A stretch of 64,000 nucleotides of DNA, taken from NCBI GenBank assembly GCA_963422465.1, contig OY730172.1, positions 372,001 to 436,000 of the forward strand. Reading direction: 5' to 3'. Of this stretch, positions 10,499-19,915 are shown one piece after another. The notes under the pieces are model-generated. The model was given only the letters and a program-made list of their open reading frames with translations. It was not told the origin of the DNA and made no database searches. Made by a program: the position numbers and the translations under genes. Position 1 is the first letter of the stretch; each line of letters starts with the position of its first letter. Source of the DNA: Lichina pygmaea. Lineage: Eukaryota; Ascomycota; Lichinomycetes; Lichinales; Lichinaceae.

Positions 10499-12180
10499 AC
10501 AAGGCGGCTACAGTTCTCAGCCTGGACATAGTGGTGGTGTTCCCAAACATGTCACACAACTGACTACTGCACATCCTCTGGCAAGACTGCATACCAACAG
10601 CACTTCTCAGATAGACAGCCAGCTTTCTGAAAAATCACCAAACTTCTCTAGTCTTGGGGTGATAGCAGAGTGATACTCACCAGGTGTCCACCAGTATACT
10701 GCAAGAGTCCCCAGTCTCCCCAATCCTTTTCTTATTCTTCAACAAGAATCTGGTCAACTTCTGCACTTGAGAAACCAGAAAAGTGTTGGCTATTGGCTTT
10801 GTCAACAATGTCAACATTCTAGTCGTTGGCAACAGCACTGAAAGCAACTGCTGAGTGCTTGAACACATCCACCACAGCTGCACCACCTGGGCCCACCTCT
10901 ACAGAGCTATCTTCACACCACACAAATACAAGTTGATGCATCTGACTTGTTCTCCAAGACAATTTAACATGGCCACAGATGTCAACCTGGAGAGTATCAC
11001 CAAGACCCCACAACCAACCCTCCAGATACTTGGTGTTCTGCTGGACCTGAAGCTTCACTGGAGACTGTATGTGAAGTGCACAGCTGAAAGAGCAACACAG
11101 CAAAGCCAGACTCTCTCCACCATCACAGGATCCACCTGGGGAGCCACCTTTGACAAAGCACAGCTGATCTACAACACTGTGGTGTGCCCAGTCATTATCT
11201 ACAGAGTGACAGTGTGGAGCCCGCTGGACAGTCTTCTGAGACTAGCACACTGACACTGGATTGGAGACACTCTCAAGCAGCAACAACAACACTACCTGCA
11301 GTCAGTTACTGGTGGCTTCAGAGCTACCAGCTGGAAGCAGCTTGAGAGCAAGGCCACTGTTTCTCTTCTCTGAGTCCACATAGCATGACTGCAGCTACAG
11401 GTGTGTGTCAGGATGGAAGTCTCCAGAGTCTGGACAGAGATTCAAGAGGTCTGCAAACAACTCAAGTGTCAGCTGGCCTGACAACTGGACTGACATCACT
11501 ACCCCTACATCTCACCAGGCCAGGTATAACACCACTGGGCTGAGTCAATCCTCTGGCCCCAGTGGCTACTGGAATCCACCAAGCAGTCTCTGAGCCTGCC
11601 CCTATGAGCTGAAAGCCACCCTGCAGTCACTCCACCCCCAGGCACCTCCCCACAAACAGTCTGGCAGGCCTGCCTGCTATCAGAGCAATAGTGCTGGGAG
11701 AGATGGCACAAGCTCCACAGTAGGCCCCCACTGTAAATCCAGCTGCTGGACCCAGATTCTGGAGGGGGAGACAACTGGAAGCTGGACAGGATACTGTACC
11801 AGGCATCCCTCCAGCTCTGCACTAGTCTATCCAAGACTCAAAGCAGTATCTTAACACAGATGCACACAGGTAAGATCAGGCTGGCAGTTTTCCTCTGCAG
11901 GCAACAAGTTCCCAGCTTCCTGACACCAGCTTGTTGCTGTGGAGTGTAGTGGAAGACTGCCAAGCATGTTGTTCTGGAGTGCCCACACCTGCAGTGAGTA
12001 CACCACAGTCTTTACACTGTGGCTACTACTACTGACTACCAGGTGATGATCTCACACCCACAGCTCACCACCACCCTCACCTTGTGGATCCTACACCACA
12101 GAGTTCTCCCCCAGTTCTCCTGGGCCTAGGAGCAGCTGGATACTGGTTACTAACCAGTCACCCCCTATGTTCTGTAGATT
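10499..12180 (+). pseudogene. LINE-F ORF2 remnant: reverse-transcriptase thumb and C-terminus
   Basis: The best preserved stretch, 10855-11253, contains HKYKLMHLTCSPRQFNM, LQILGVLLDLKLHW and the STWGATFDKAQLIYNTVV block, the region downstream of the reverse-transcriptase active site in Tad/I-type LINEs. A degenerate Cys-rich motif near 11960-11990 (AKHVVLECPH in one frame) resembles the C-terminal zinc motif. Numerous stops and shifts; no active-site motif remains. Confidence 0.7.
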
Positions 12181-12324
12181 ACTCAAAAGGATAGTGCTGC
12201 CTGAGGCACTGCAGGAAGAGGTTTTTTTACTCAGTTGAGTTTTCCTAGCCTAATTCTATAGTTGACCCAGTGTAGTCTAGATACACTAGTGCTAGAATAG
12301 TGTAGGAATTCAATCAATCAATCA
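10499..12324 (+). mobile_element. LINE-F, 5'-truncated, flanked by a 13-bp TSD
   Basis: The insertion is bounded by perfect direct repeats AACCTAGTTAGTA at 10486-10498 and 12325-12337 and ends in an (AATC)n-type tail (ATTCAATCAATCAATCAA). This tail, and a protein unlike LINE-A, mark a separate LINE family. The target site duplication length of 13 bp equals that of the LINE-A insertions. Confidence 0.88.
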
Positions 12325-12337
12325 AACCTAGTTAGTA

Positions 12338-12477
12338 GTTATTTGACTTAACCAAGTGAACTTCCAATTAGAAAAGATAGTTGAGGATTTCTTTAAAAGT
12401 TTCTTCAGTGAAGAAGTATAGAAAGAAAAAGTGGAAAAAGTACTGTCAAGAAAGTCTTTCAGAAAGAAGGTTTGGAT
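12338..12477 (-). mobile_element. LINE-D fragment 2
   Basis: Continuation of fragment 1, matching the complement of LINE-A ORF2 (compare 13400-13545). It ends in AGAAGGTTTGGAT at 12465-12477, repeated at 22077-22089, so LINE-B inserted at this point and LINE-D resumes at 22090. Confidence 0.82.
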
Positions 12478-12742
12478 TTTTATTTTTTTATTTTATTTTT
12501 TATTTTATTTTATTCTTACACTGATTTAGCTGTAGAGCCATGCAGAACTTCTAGGTACATGTTTGTTTCTCCAGAAGACCTTTGGAGGAATAAAAACTGG
12601 AGCTTGGGAGAGACTAGGGAAAATCTTGTGGAATATGCAGTAGCTAAGGAAATTTGTACATGTAGCTATTTGTTAAAACAAACAGTTGACTTGGTAGAGC
12701 TTAGAAAGAGAGTTGGTGGGCTAGGTTGAACTGGTCAAGTCT
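12478..12742 (-). mobile_element. LINE-B 3' end, separated from the rest by LINE-A copy 2
   Basis: T-rich tail complement (TTTTATTTT repeats then ATTCTTACAC), 3' UTR and the last ORF2 codons. It joins to 18212 once LINE-A copy 2 is removed: TTTCAAAGACAT is duplicated at 12743-12754 and 18200-18211. No open frame of note. Confidence 0.85.
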
Positions 12743-12929
12743 TTTCAAAGACATTTTTTTTTTTGATTTGATTTGATTCTTACACTGTTTGTAGCTTTAC
12801 AGCCATGCAGATCTTCCAGCTAATAGTGAACTTCTTCAGAAAACCTTTAAAGGAATAAAAACTGAAGACAGGGAGGTGACTAGAAAGTGTAGCAAAAGGA
12901 AATCTTGTAGTGTCTGGTAGGAAAAGCTT

Positions 12930-15900
12930 CTAGATGTTGGAGTGTGAATAGTGAAGTTTGAAAGCCAGATTAAATTGGTTTAGTCTTTTCAAAGACATAA
13001 ACCAGTACAGAAACTTCTGTAGAAGCTCTGGGTTTGAAATAATAGTAGTGAAATCTTGGGGGTTAAAGAGAGCATGTTGTCTTTGACTTGAGTAGAGAGA
13101 GCATGAAGAGGTGATATGCTTTACTGTCTCTTCTGCTTGACCACACATGCATAGGGGGGTAGGAAAGTCAGGGACTCCAGCTCTGAAAAGAAAACTTGCT
13201 AGACCAATTCTCCCAGTTCTGGTTTGCAGTAGTAGACTTGCCTCAGCTTTCTGTAGCTCTTTGTAGAGCTTTAGGTTGTTGTAGTGAGGTTTTTGGCAAA
13301 ACACCTGCCATCCAGCATAGCCTTTTCTTTTCTTCTCCTCCCATTGGTTTTCCCACTCTTTAGTAAAGAGTATTTGTAGTTCTTTCTTTGAACTAGCCTG
13401 GTTAGTAGTTATTTGACTTAACCAAGTGAACTTCCAATTAGGAGAGATAGTTGAGCATTTCTTTAAAGGTTTCCTCAGTGAAGAAGCATAGGAAGAAATA
13501 GTAGAAAAGGTACTGTCAAGAAAGTCTTTCAGAGAGGAGGTTTGGATAGAAGATAGAAAACAAGCTGTGCGAAATTTAAAATAGAGATCTAGAGGTAAAA
13601 GAAAAAGCTCACTCTCTAATAGAAAAGAAGGAGTGGCTTTGAAAGCACCCCCAATAAGTCTCAGACATTTGTTTTGGAATATGATAAGAGAGGAAATATT
13701 AGAGGATTTTCTGAGTGGGTTGAACCAAATTCCCACTGCATAGCTCAGTACAGATCTGAGTATTGCAGTGTACACAAGGCGTGCTGTGAGAACTGGAAAG
13801 CCCCAGGTGGAGTAAGAGGTTCTAGAAAGAGAAGATAGTGCTTTTTGTGCTTTTTGAAGAATAATTCTCTGGTGTTTGTGCCAGTGGAGTTTGGCATCCA
13901 GGTACACTCCCAATACTCGCACTTCTTCTTTTGGTTTTAGAATCACATTCCCAAGTCTAAGCTTGAGCTGCAGATTGTCTGATCTTCTTCTGGAAAAATG
14001 AAGTATTTCATATTTCTCAGGAGAGAAGACCATTCCATGTCTTGCAGCCCAAGATAGACATTTAAGATGTGTATTCTTCAACTTCAGAAGGTTGCTTTTA
14101 AGAGAGTGTCCAAATGCAAGCAGATTTGTATCATCTGCAAATCCCAGAGCAGAAACACCAGTAGTAGGAGAATGTACAGTCTCATGAAGTTCAGAAATAT
14201 AGAATAGAAAAAGAATAGGAGACAAAGGGGAACCTTGGGGAACTCCACAGTGAATAGGAATAGAAGAGGACTCAGAGTCATCAAAAACTAGGGTGGTGGT
14301 ACGTCTGGTACAGAAAGAGAAGATCCAAGAAGTTAGCCAGAGAGGGATTCCTTTTCTCTCCAGAATCTTTTGAAGAATCTCTGGAAGAACTCTGTCATAT
14401 GCTCCTGAGATGTCCAGAGAAAGTAGAGATGCAACCATGCCTTCTTTCCAGACTTTTTCCACTTGGGAAGTTAGAAGGAAGAGTGCTGATTCAGTTGATC
14501 TGCCTTTCCTGAACCCCATCTGGATTTCTGGCAAGAGTTTAGCCTCTTCTGCTACCTTGCTTAGTCTGGCTGCTGTAATAGCTTCCATCAGCTTGCCAGT
14601 TGTGTTTAGCAGAGCTATAGGGCGCCAGGCTTTAGCTTGGTTATAGATTCCCTTGCCAGGTTTTCTTAGACAGACTGTTTTTGCATTCTTGAATTTCTCT
14701 GGAAAGTATTCCAGTCTCCAGCATGTTGATGTGAGAACAGCTATAGCTTGGCAGAACTTGGGACCCAGAGCTTTCAGAAATCCATTTGGCAGCTTGTCTT
14801 TTCCTCCTGCTGTAAAAGGTTTCTTCTTGTTCAGAATTTGCTCCACTTCTTCAGTGGTAACCTCCTGAGAAAGCTGGATCTCTGGGGTACTCTGGTGACT
14901 TTCTGTACTTGGTTCTGGAACACGTGCTTCTGGAAAGAATTGAGCTGAGAAAGATTTTGTCTTCTCCTCAAAGCTTTTGGCTAGTCCTTCTTGAGTCTCC
15001 AGATCAGGGACCAGAGGAAGATCAGGGGTCTTGTTAGCTTTTGATTTTCCCCACTTTGCAAGCTTCCAGAATTTTGAGGAACTGGCTAGCTCATGAACTT
15101 GTTTTCTGAAGGTGTTCTGTTTGCCTTCTCTGACAGCTTTCTTCTTGAGCTTAGTTGCTTCTTCTAGCTCTTCTTGGCTTGCCTGTCCTCTGAGCACTTG
15201 TCTTCTTATTCTTCTTTCCTGCTTAACTTTAGTTTGGATCTCTTGGTTCCACCAGGGGACTGAGTGGCTAGATTGCTTCTGGAGTTCTGTGCATCTGTCT
15301 GCTATTTCTTGGAGAAAGTGGTTAAGATATTCCAAGTACTCGTCCACTTCATGTTTATCTTGAAAGTGGAAGGGCAGCTGCAAATTATTACACTCTTGTT
15401 TTGCCAGGTTTGTGTCCAGTGTTTTCCAGTTCCTTTCTGGCTTCCAGGTTTTTCTTGGTGAGTCCAGGTCCAGGCTAGTTAGCACAGGTCTGTGGTCAGA
15501 CCCATGAAAGAACTGCAAAGCAATTTTAGAAAAGATTAGAGAGTTAGAAAGAGAAGAAGATATAAAGGAAAGATCAATAGGTGAACAGGGTTTGTGGGAA
15601 AGAGATCTAGCTCTTGTGGGTGTAAAAGGTGCAATAGCTAACTCCAGATTTGAGTTTTTCATTAGAGTTTGGAACTTGTGTGCAGTGTCAGAATATAGTC
15701 TTCTTTTCTTTGACCAGTCAGGGTGGTGAAGATTTGAGTCTGTAAGAAGAATATGCTGCCCTTTTGCTTGTAAAGCATTTTGGAGTAGACAGAGAAGAGC
15801 TTCTGATGCTTGTAGGTAGTTCTCTTGACTTGAGGGAGTGAAGTATAGATTATGCACCCACAGAGAAGTAGAGGTGTTTTCCAGATGAATTTCAAGAGAA

Positions 15901-16172
15901 ACAAAGTTTTTACTCCAGAAAGTAGGGTGGAGAGATGACAGATTCAGGTTTTTGTTAATAAGAAAAAGAGTTCTACCAATCTCTGGAGAAAATAAAGGAA
16001 GAAAAGAAGAAAAAACAGTTGAGGTGCTGGTTTGAAGGTGAGGATTCTTCCAGGGTTCTTGAAGTGCAATAATATCTACTTCTTGAAGAGTTGGGGTTGC
16101 TAGAAGTAGCTCTTGGACTGATTGGCTTTTCTGCACATTGTATTGAAGAAGTGTGAACTTTGTATTCTTCAT
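12930..16172 (-). CDS. LINE-A ORF2: AP-type endonuclease, reverse transcriptase, zinc motif
   Basis: A 1080-residue protein that nicks target DNA and primes cDNA synthesis from the nick. Residues 1-235 form an exonuclease-endonuclease-phosphatase domain with Asn12 (LQYNVQKS), Gln38-Glu39 (LQEPW), Asp145 and Asn147 (TDSN, where most relatives have GDFN), Asp200 (PIDLSF) and Asp226-His227 (SDHRP). The reverse transcriptase spans about 450-750 with Asp587 (SLDISGAYDRV), HCGVPQGSPLSP and FADD at 678-681. A C-terminal CxC...HxxxxC motif lies at 1008-1024. I see no RNase H domain. The ATG overlaps the ORF1 stop (ATGA), pointing to coupled termination and reinitiation. Confidence 0.95.
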   Translation of the reverse strand: MKNTKFTLLQYNVQKSQSVQELLLATPTLQEVDIIALQEPWKNPHLQTSTSTVFSSFLPLFSPEIGRTLFLINKNLNLSSLHPTFWSKNFVSLEIHLENTSTSLWVHNLYFTPSSQENYLQASEALLCLLQNALQAKGQHILLTDSNLHHPDWSKKRRLYSDTAHKFQTLMKNSNLELAIAPFTPTRARSLSHKPCSPIDLSFISSSLSNSLIFSKIALQFFHGSDHRPVLTSLDLDSPRKTWKPERNWKTLDTNLAKQECNNLQLPFHFQDKHEVDEYLEYLNHFLQEIADRCTELQKQSSHSVPWWNQEIQTKVKQERRIRRQVLRGQASQEELEEATKLKKKAVREGKQNTFRKQVHELASSSKFWKLAKWGKSKANKTPDLPLVPDLETQEGLAKSFEEKTKSFSAQFFPEARVPEPSTESHQSTPEIQLSQEVTTEEVEQILNKKKPFTAGGKDKLPNGFLKALGPKFCQAIAVLTSTCWRLEYFPEKFKNAKTVCLRKPGKGIYNQAKAWRPIALLNTTGKLMEAITAARLSKVAEEAKLLPEIQMGFRKGRSTESALFLLTSQVEKVWKEGMVASLLSLDISGAYDRVLPEILQKILERKGIPLWLTSWIFSFCTRRTTTLVFDDSESSSIPIHCGVPQGSPLSPILFLFYISELHETVHSPTTGVSALGFADDTNLLAFGHSLKSNLLKLKNTHLKCLSWAARHGMVFSPEKYEILHFSRRRSDNLQLKLRLGNVILKPKEEVRVLGVYLDAKLHWHKHQRIILQKAQKALSSLSRTSYSTWGFPVLTARLVYTAILRSVLSYAVGIWFNPLRKSSNISSLIIFQNKCLRLIGGAFKATPSFLLESELFLLPLDLYFKFRTACFLSSIQTSSLKDFLDSTFSTISSYASSLRKPLKKCSTISPNWKFTWLSQITTNQASSKKELQILFTKEWENQWEEKKRKGYAGWQVFCQKPHYNNLKLYKELQKAEASLLLQTRTGRIGLASFLFRAGVPDFPTPLCMCGQAEETVKHITSSCSLYSSQRQHALFNPQDFTTIISNPELLQKFLYWFMSLKRLNQFNLAFKLHYSHSNI

Positions 16173-17611
16173 GTAGACATTTCATCTTCAAAGATCTTGA
16201 AGGGGTTGACTGACTGCTTTCCCCCTGTGTTTGTTGATCTTGTAGACAGAATTTGCACTTCTGGAGACCCTCCTCTGAGTCTCTCTGAGCTTCTAGTTGG
16301 CTCTGTGGTTTTCCGTCTTTTTCCCCCTGGAAGAGTCTGTATGAAGGGGAAAGTAACTGGAGACTGTGTGACTGGGACAGTGGTAGCAGTGGAGATCTCA
16401 TACTTCCCTGGGCGGGAAATCCATGCCTCTCTTGCCTTCTTGACTGCTTCTTGGCGTACTGGGCATGTGCTAGCCCAGGCTGGGTGAGCTCCTTTGCAGT
16501 TGCTGCATTTTGGCTTTAGCAGTTGCTCAGGGATTTGGCAGGTTCTTCTTTCATGCTGGCCTCCACAGGCACCACATACAGCTTGATTCCTGCACAGGCG
16601 AGCTTGGTGTCCATACCCAAAGCACTTGAAGCATTGTGCCACCACTGTGTTAGCCAGAAAAGGCTCTGCCTCATGCAATCTGTGGCCCAGCACTACTCCA
16701 CTCTCAATTAGAAGATTGGCCTGTTCCGGGGTGGCCAGATCCAGGTGGAGTGAAGTAACTGGTTTCTTTTGAGCTATAGCCTTCTTTGACCAGTAGGCTC
16801 TTAGAATAGTGATTTGCTTGCTCAGGGATGGGTTGCTGTTCTGGATAGTCTGGCGAGTTTTTTCCAGGTTTTCTGGCTGGATGTCTGTGGTTCTGACTCC
16901 ATGAATCAACACTGGGAATCTCTTGGGTTGGATAGTTGCTTCCTTGGTAAAAATAGCTGATATCCAGGCAGAGTCTTTCTCCAGAAAACTCTTAGTCTCT
17001 TGGGTTTCAGTGTTAATAAGAATGTCCCCTGAGGGAAGTTTTCTCACTGCTCTGACTTGTTTATTATAGGGACTGGGGAGTCTGTCTTGGAGAGCTTGAA
17101 AAAGCTGGATGTGAGTCCTGTTGGCCATATCAGGTGTCTGGTTACCAGGGTGGACAAGAACTTCCTTCAGAATCCTTGGAGCTAGAGGGATTTGAGCTGG
17201 GATATGTTTCTGAACAGCCTGGGCATATGATGGCTTAGATTCTTGCTTGTCTAGCCGCTTGCTAATATTCTCCAGCTCCTGGAAAATCTTGTTGGTCAGA
17301 CCAGTGGGGAGAGACTGGGTTTTGGTGGACTGGGCTTCATTAGTACAAGAGTTTTTCTTAATATTCTCCCAGCTTTTCAGTACAGATTCTGGGGTAGCTT
17401 GAGTCTTGAGCCATGAGTCCAGTAGGTTGTAGTCATTCTGGAGAGCTGGATAGGGGGTAGAAGAACTAGGCTGAGTACCAGCAGAACTGGGAGCTGGCAT
17501 TGTTGGAGAAGGTGTTGTTTTTCTGGTAGTGTTCTGGGAGGAGTCCGGTTTCTTCTTTTTGACAGGCATAGGGTAGGTAACCTGCACAGTGGGTTGTTCA
17601 CAAAGGGTCAC
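16169..17611 (-). CDS. LINE-A ORF1: RNA-binding protein with three zinc knuckles
   Basis: A 480-residue Gag-like protein expected to coat the LINE RNA. The N-terminus is Lys/Pro/Ser/Thr-rich and probably disordered to about residue 60. A middle region of about 185-325 may hold an RRM-like fold (inference). Three knuckles follow: CFKCFGYGHQARLC (327-340), CGACGGQHERRTC (346-358) and CSNCKGAHPAWASTC (369-383). The tail is Ser/Arg-rich. The start was chosen because the same ATG opens the dead copies 1 and 3. The stop overlaps the ORF2 start. Confidence 0.93.
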   Translation of the reverse strand: MTLCEQPTVQVTYPMPVKKKKPDSSQNTTRKTTPSPTMPAPSSAGTQPSSSTPYPALQNDYNLLDSWLKTQATPESVLKSWENIKKNSCTNEAQSTKTQSLPTGLTNKIFQELENISKRLDKQESKPSYAQAVQKHIPAQIPLAPRILKEVLVHPGNQTPDMANRTHIQLFQALQDRLPSPYNKQVRAVRKLPSGDILINTETQETKSFLEKDSAWISAIFTKEATIQPKRFPVLIHGVRTTDIQPENLEKTRQTIQNSNPSLSKQITILRAYWSKKAIAQKKPVTSLHLDLATPEQANLLIESGVVLGHRLHEAEPFLANTVVAQCFKCFGYGHQARLCRNQAVCGACGGQHERRTCQIPEQLLKPKCSNCKGAHPAWASTCPVRQEAVKKAREAWISRPGKYEISTATTVPVTQSPVTFPFIQTLPGGKRRKTTEPTRSSERLRGGSPEVQILSTRSTNTGGKQSVNPFKIFEDEMST

Positions 17612-18199
17612 CTGGTTCCTAGCAGTAATTGCACAATCCTGGGACCACTCCCCAAGACTGTACTTTCCTGGGCAGTCTTTTCCAACTAGACTCTAGGGAA
17701 ATCTGGCTGTATTAACTCAAGCTGGAGACCACACCCCCTGCCTGAGCTTTCCTAGAGTTTTTCAACTCTACCAGCACTAGAGGCAAGCTCTAAACCATTT
17801 CTCTTATCCTGGGAGCCCTGATCTCCTTGATGCTAGATGTTTCTCTTGAGAGAAGTTCAAGCTGTTATCTGTCTGACTGGGAGTACTTGCTCAATCCTGG
17901 GACCACACCCCAAGACTGAGTGTTCCTAGGTAATTGGGGCCTGTCCCCAGTCTTTCAGAATCCCACTGGCCACTCTCTGCCTTGTTATAGATAGTCTGTT
18001 GGTTGTTGAAGTTGAAGATCGAAGATTCAGAGATCACAACTTTTGACAAACAAGCTGGGTTACCCAAAGTGATGGGTTTTCACCTTAAGGTTTTGGTGGT
18101 TCCCAACAGATACTCGCTTCGTTTCCAGAACTTCTGACAAAGTCCGGTGATTATCAGAAGTGATGGTCCTTGAACGTAGTGGTACTGGGAAGAGTTTTG
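17612..18199 (-). promoter_or_regulatory. LINE-A copy 2 5' UTR / internal promoter region
   Basis: About 588 bp upstream of ORF1 with no coding frame. It contains the two hairpins described for copy 1 and a repeated CCAGGATTG...GCAAGTACT / GTGCAATTACT segment. In retrotransposing LINEs the promoter must lie inside the element, so this is the likely place; no core promoter motif can be assigned from sequence alone. Confidence 0.45.
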
Positions 18200-18242
18200 T
18201 TTCAAAGACATAAACCAGAAAAGAAGTTTAGGAAGTAGCTTG

Positions 18243-18604
18243 TGTGACGAGGCAATGGCAGAGCAGAACTCGAGCCTAACTGATTCGGTAACCTTGACCT
18301 GACTTGGCTTGAGACTTGAGACTTGGATTGATGTACAAGACGAAAGACAAGGAAGGGAAAGAGAAAAGAAGAAGAGAAGCTGGGGGAGCAGGAGAAGTTC
18401 TTATAGGCAGGGGATACGGCGGAGCAAACAGGCAACAGTGCAGATGGAACTTCCCAGCAAGGTGCGTGACTAGCAAACAGGCAACAGTGCAGATGGAACT
18501 TCCCGGCAAGGTGCGTGACTAGCAAACAGGCAACAGTGCAGATGGAACTTCCCGGCAAGGTGTGTGACTTGTGCCAGATATGCAACTGGGCCAGAACTGT
18601 GACA
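18243..18604 (-). repeat. Ty3-1 solo LTR with expanded tandem repeat (362 bp)
   Basis: Perfect 5-bp TSD GCTTG at 18238-18242 and 18605-18609, so it is a solo LTR left by LTR-LTR recombination. It is about 90 bp longer than other LTRs because a 49-bp unit starting CAAACAGGCAACAGTGCAG is present three times (starts at 18425, 18474, 18523). Confidence 0.92.
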
Positions 18605-19648
18605 GCTTGGAGGAGAATAAGATAGATGGAAAATCTTGTAGAGGGAATTGGACTTGTTGTCTTTGGTTTGAAAATTTGTTACAGAAAAAAGTGATGTGTT
18701 GGGCTGTTTCTTCTCCAAAACCACAGGTGCATAGAGGGGAGTTAAAGTCTGGAACATTTGCTCTGAAAAGAAAACTGGCCAGTCCTATTCTTGCTGACAG
18801 AATTTGAAGAAATAGACTAGACTCAGCTTTTCTCAAATCTTTGAAGATATTGAGGTTTTTCTTCTGTGGCCTTCTGGTGAACATGTTCCAAATAGCAGAA
18901 CAATTTCCTCTGCTTACCTGCCATCTGGCTTCCTATTCTTTGTGGAAAACCTCCTGTAGACTTTTCTTTGAGAAGTCTTGGTTAGTAGTTAGTTGTTCCA
19001 GCCAGACTGTTCTCCAGTTTAGAGAAATAGTTGTCAGAGACTTTGGTGTAGTTCTGAGAGAAGAAACATAGAGAGAAATTTGACTGTGTAGTTTGTGGAT
19101 GAGTGTAGAAGGAGAGTTGGGTAGTGTGTTTGAATAGAAAGATGAAAGAAAATATACTGTTCTCAGCTTGAAGTGTAAGTCTAGAGAGAGTAGAAATAGT
19201 TCTGATTCAAGTAGGAAAATAGGAGTGGCTTTAAAGACACCTCCTATAGTTCTTAAACATTTATTTTGGAAAGTAGATAATGAAATAATATTAGAGAGTT
19301 TTTTTTGGGGATTGAACCAGACTCCTACTGCATAACTAAGAAGAGATCTTAGTATAGCAGTGTAGACATGATGTGCTGTTAGGACTGGTAGTCCCCAAGT
19401 AGAGTAGGTTGTTCTGGATAAAGCTGAGAAATATTTGGAAGCTTTCTGTGACATGATTTTTTGGTGTTTTTTCCAGACAAGTTTTGAGTCAAAGTAAAGT
19501 CCCAAGATGCGCACTTCTTCTTTTGGTTGAAGTACCACTTCTCCAAGTCTTAGACTGAGCTGAAGATTGTCTCTTCTTCTTCTAGAAAAATGGAGAAGTT
19601 CATACTTTTCAGGTGCAAACTTCATACCATGTTTTCTTGCCCAGTCCT

Positions 19649-19915
19649 TGTCACGGTTCTGGCCCAGTTGCATATCTGGCACAAGTCACGCACCTTGCCG
19701 GGAAGTTCCATCTGCACTGTTGCCTGTTTGCTCCGCCGTATCCCCTGCCTATAAGAACTCCTCCTGCTCCCCCAGCTTCTTCTCTTCTTCTTTTCTCTTT
19801 TCCTTCCTTGTCTTTCGTCTTGTACATCAATCCAAGTCTCAAGTCTCAAGCCAAGTCAGGTCAAGGTTACCGAATCAGTTAGGCTTGAGTTCTGCTCTGC
19901 CATTGCCTCGTCACA
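19649..19915 (+). repeat. Ty3-1 solo LTR (267 bp)
   Basis: TGTCACGG...CTCGTCACA flanked by the perfect 5-bp TSD GTCCT at 19644-19648 and 19916-19920. It splits the LINE-B ORF2 just after the FADD box. No internal element sequence remains, so the interior was lost by LTR-LTR recombination. Confidence 0.95.

Larger units (their letters stand above)
12755..18199 (-). mobile_element. LINE-A copy 2, full length, both ORFs intact
   Basis: A 5.4-kb Tad-like LINE on the minus strand: 5' end CAAAACTCTTCCCAGTACC at about 18199, 5' UTR to 17612, ORF1 16169-17611, ORF2 12930-16172, 3' UTR, and a poly(A) tail (poly(T) at 12755). It is flanked by a perfect 12-bp TSD, TTTCAAAGACAT. Intact ends, intact ORFs, and TSD together mark a recent insertion and a candidate active master. 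It lies inside LINE-B. Confidence 0.95.
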
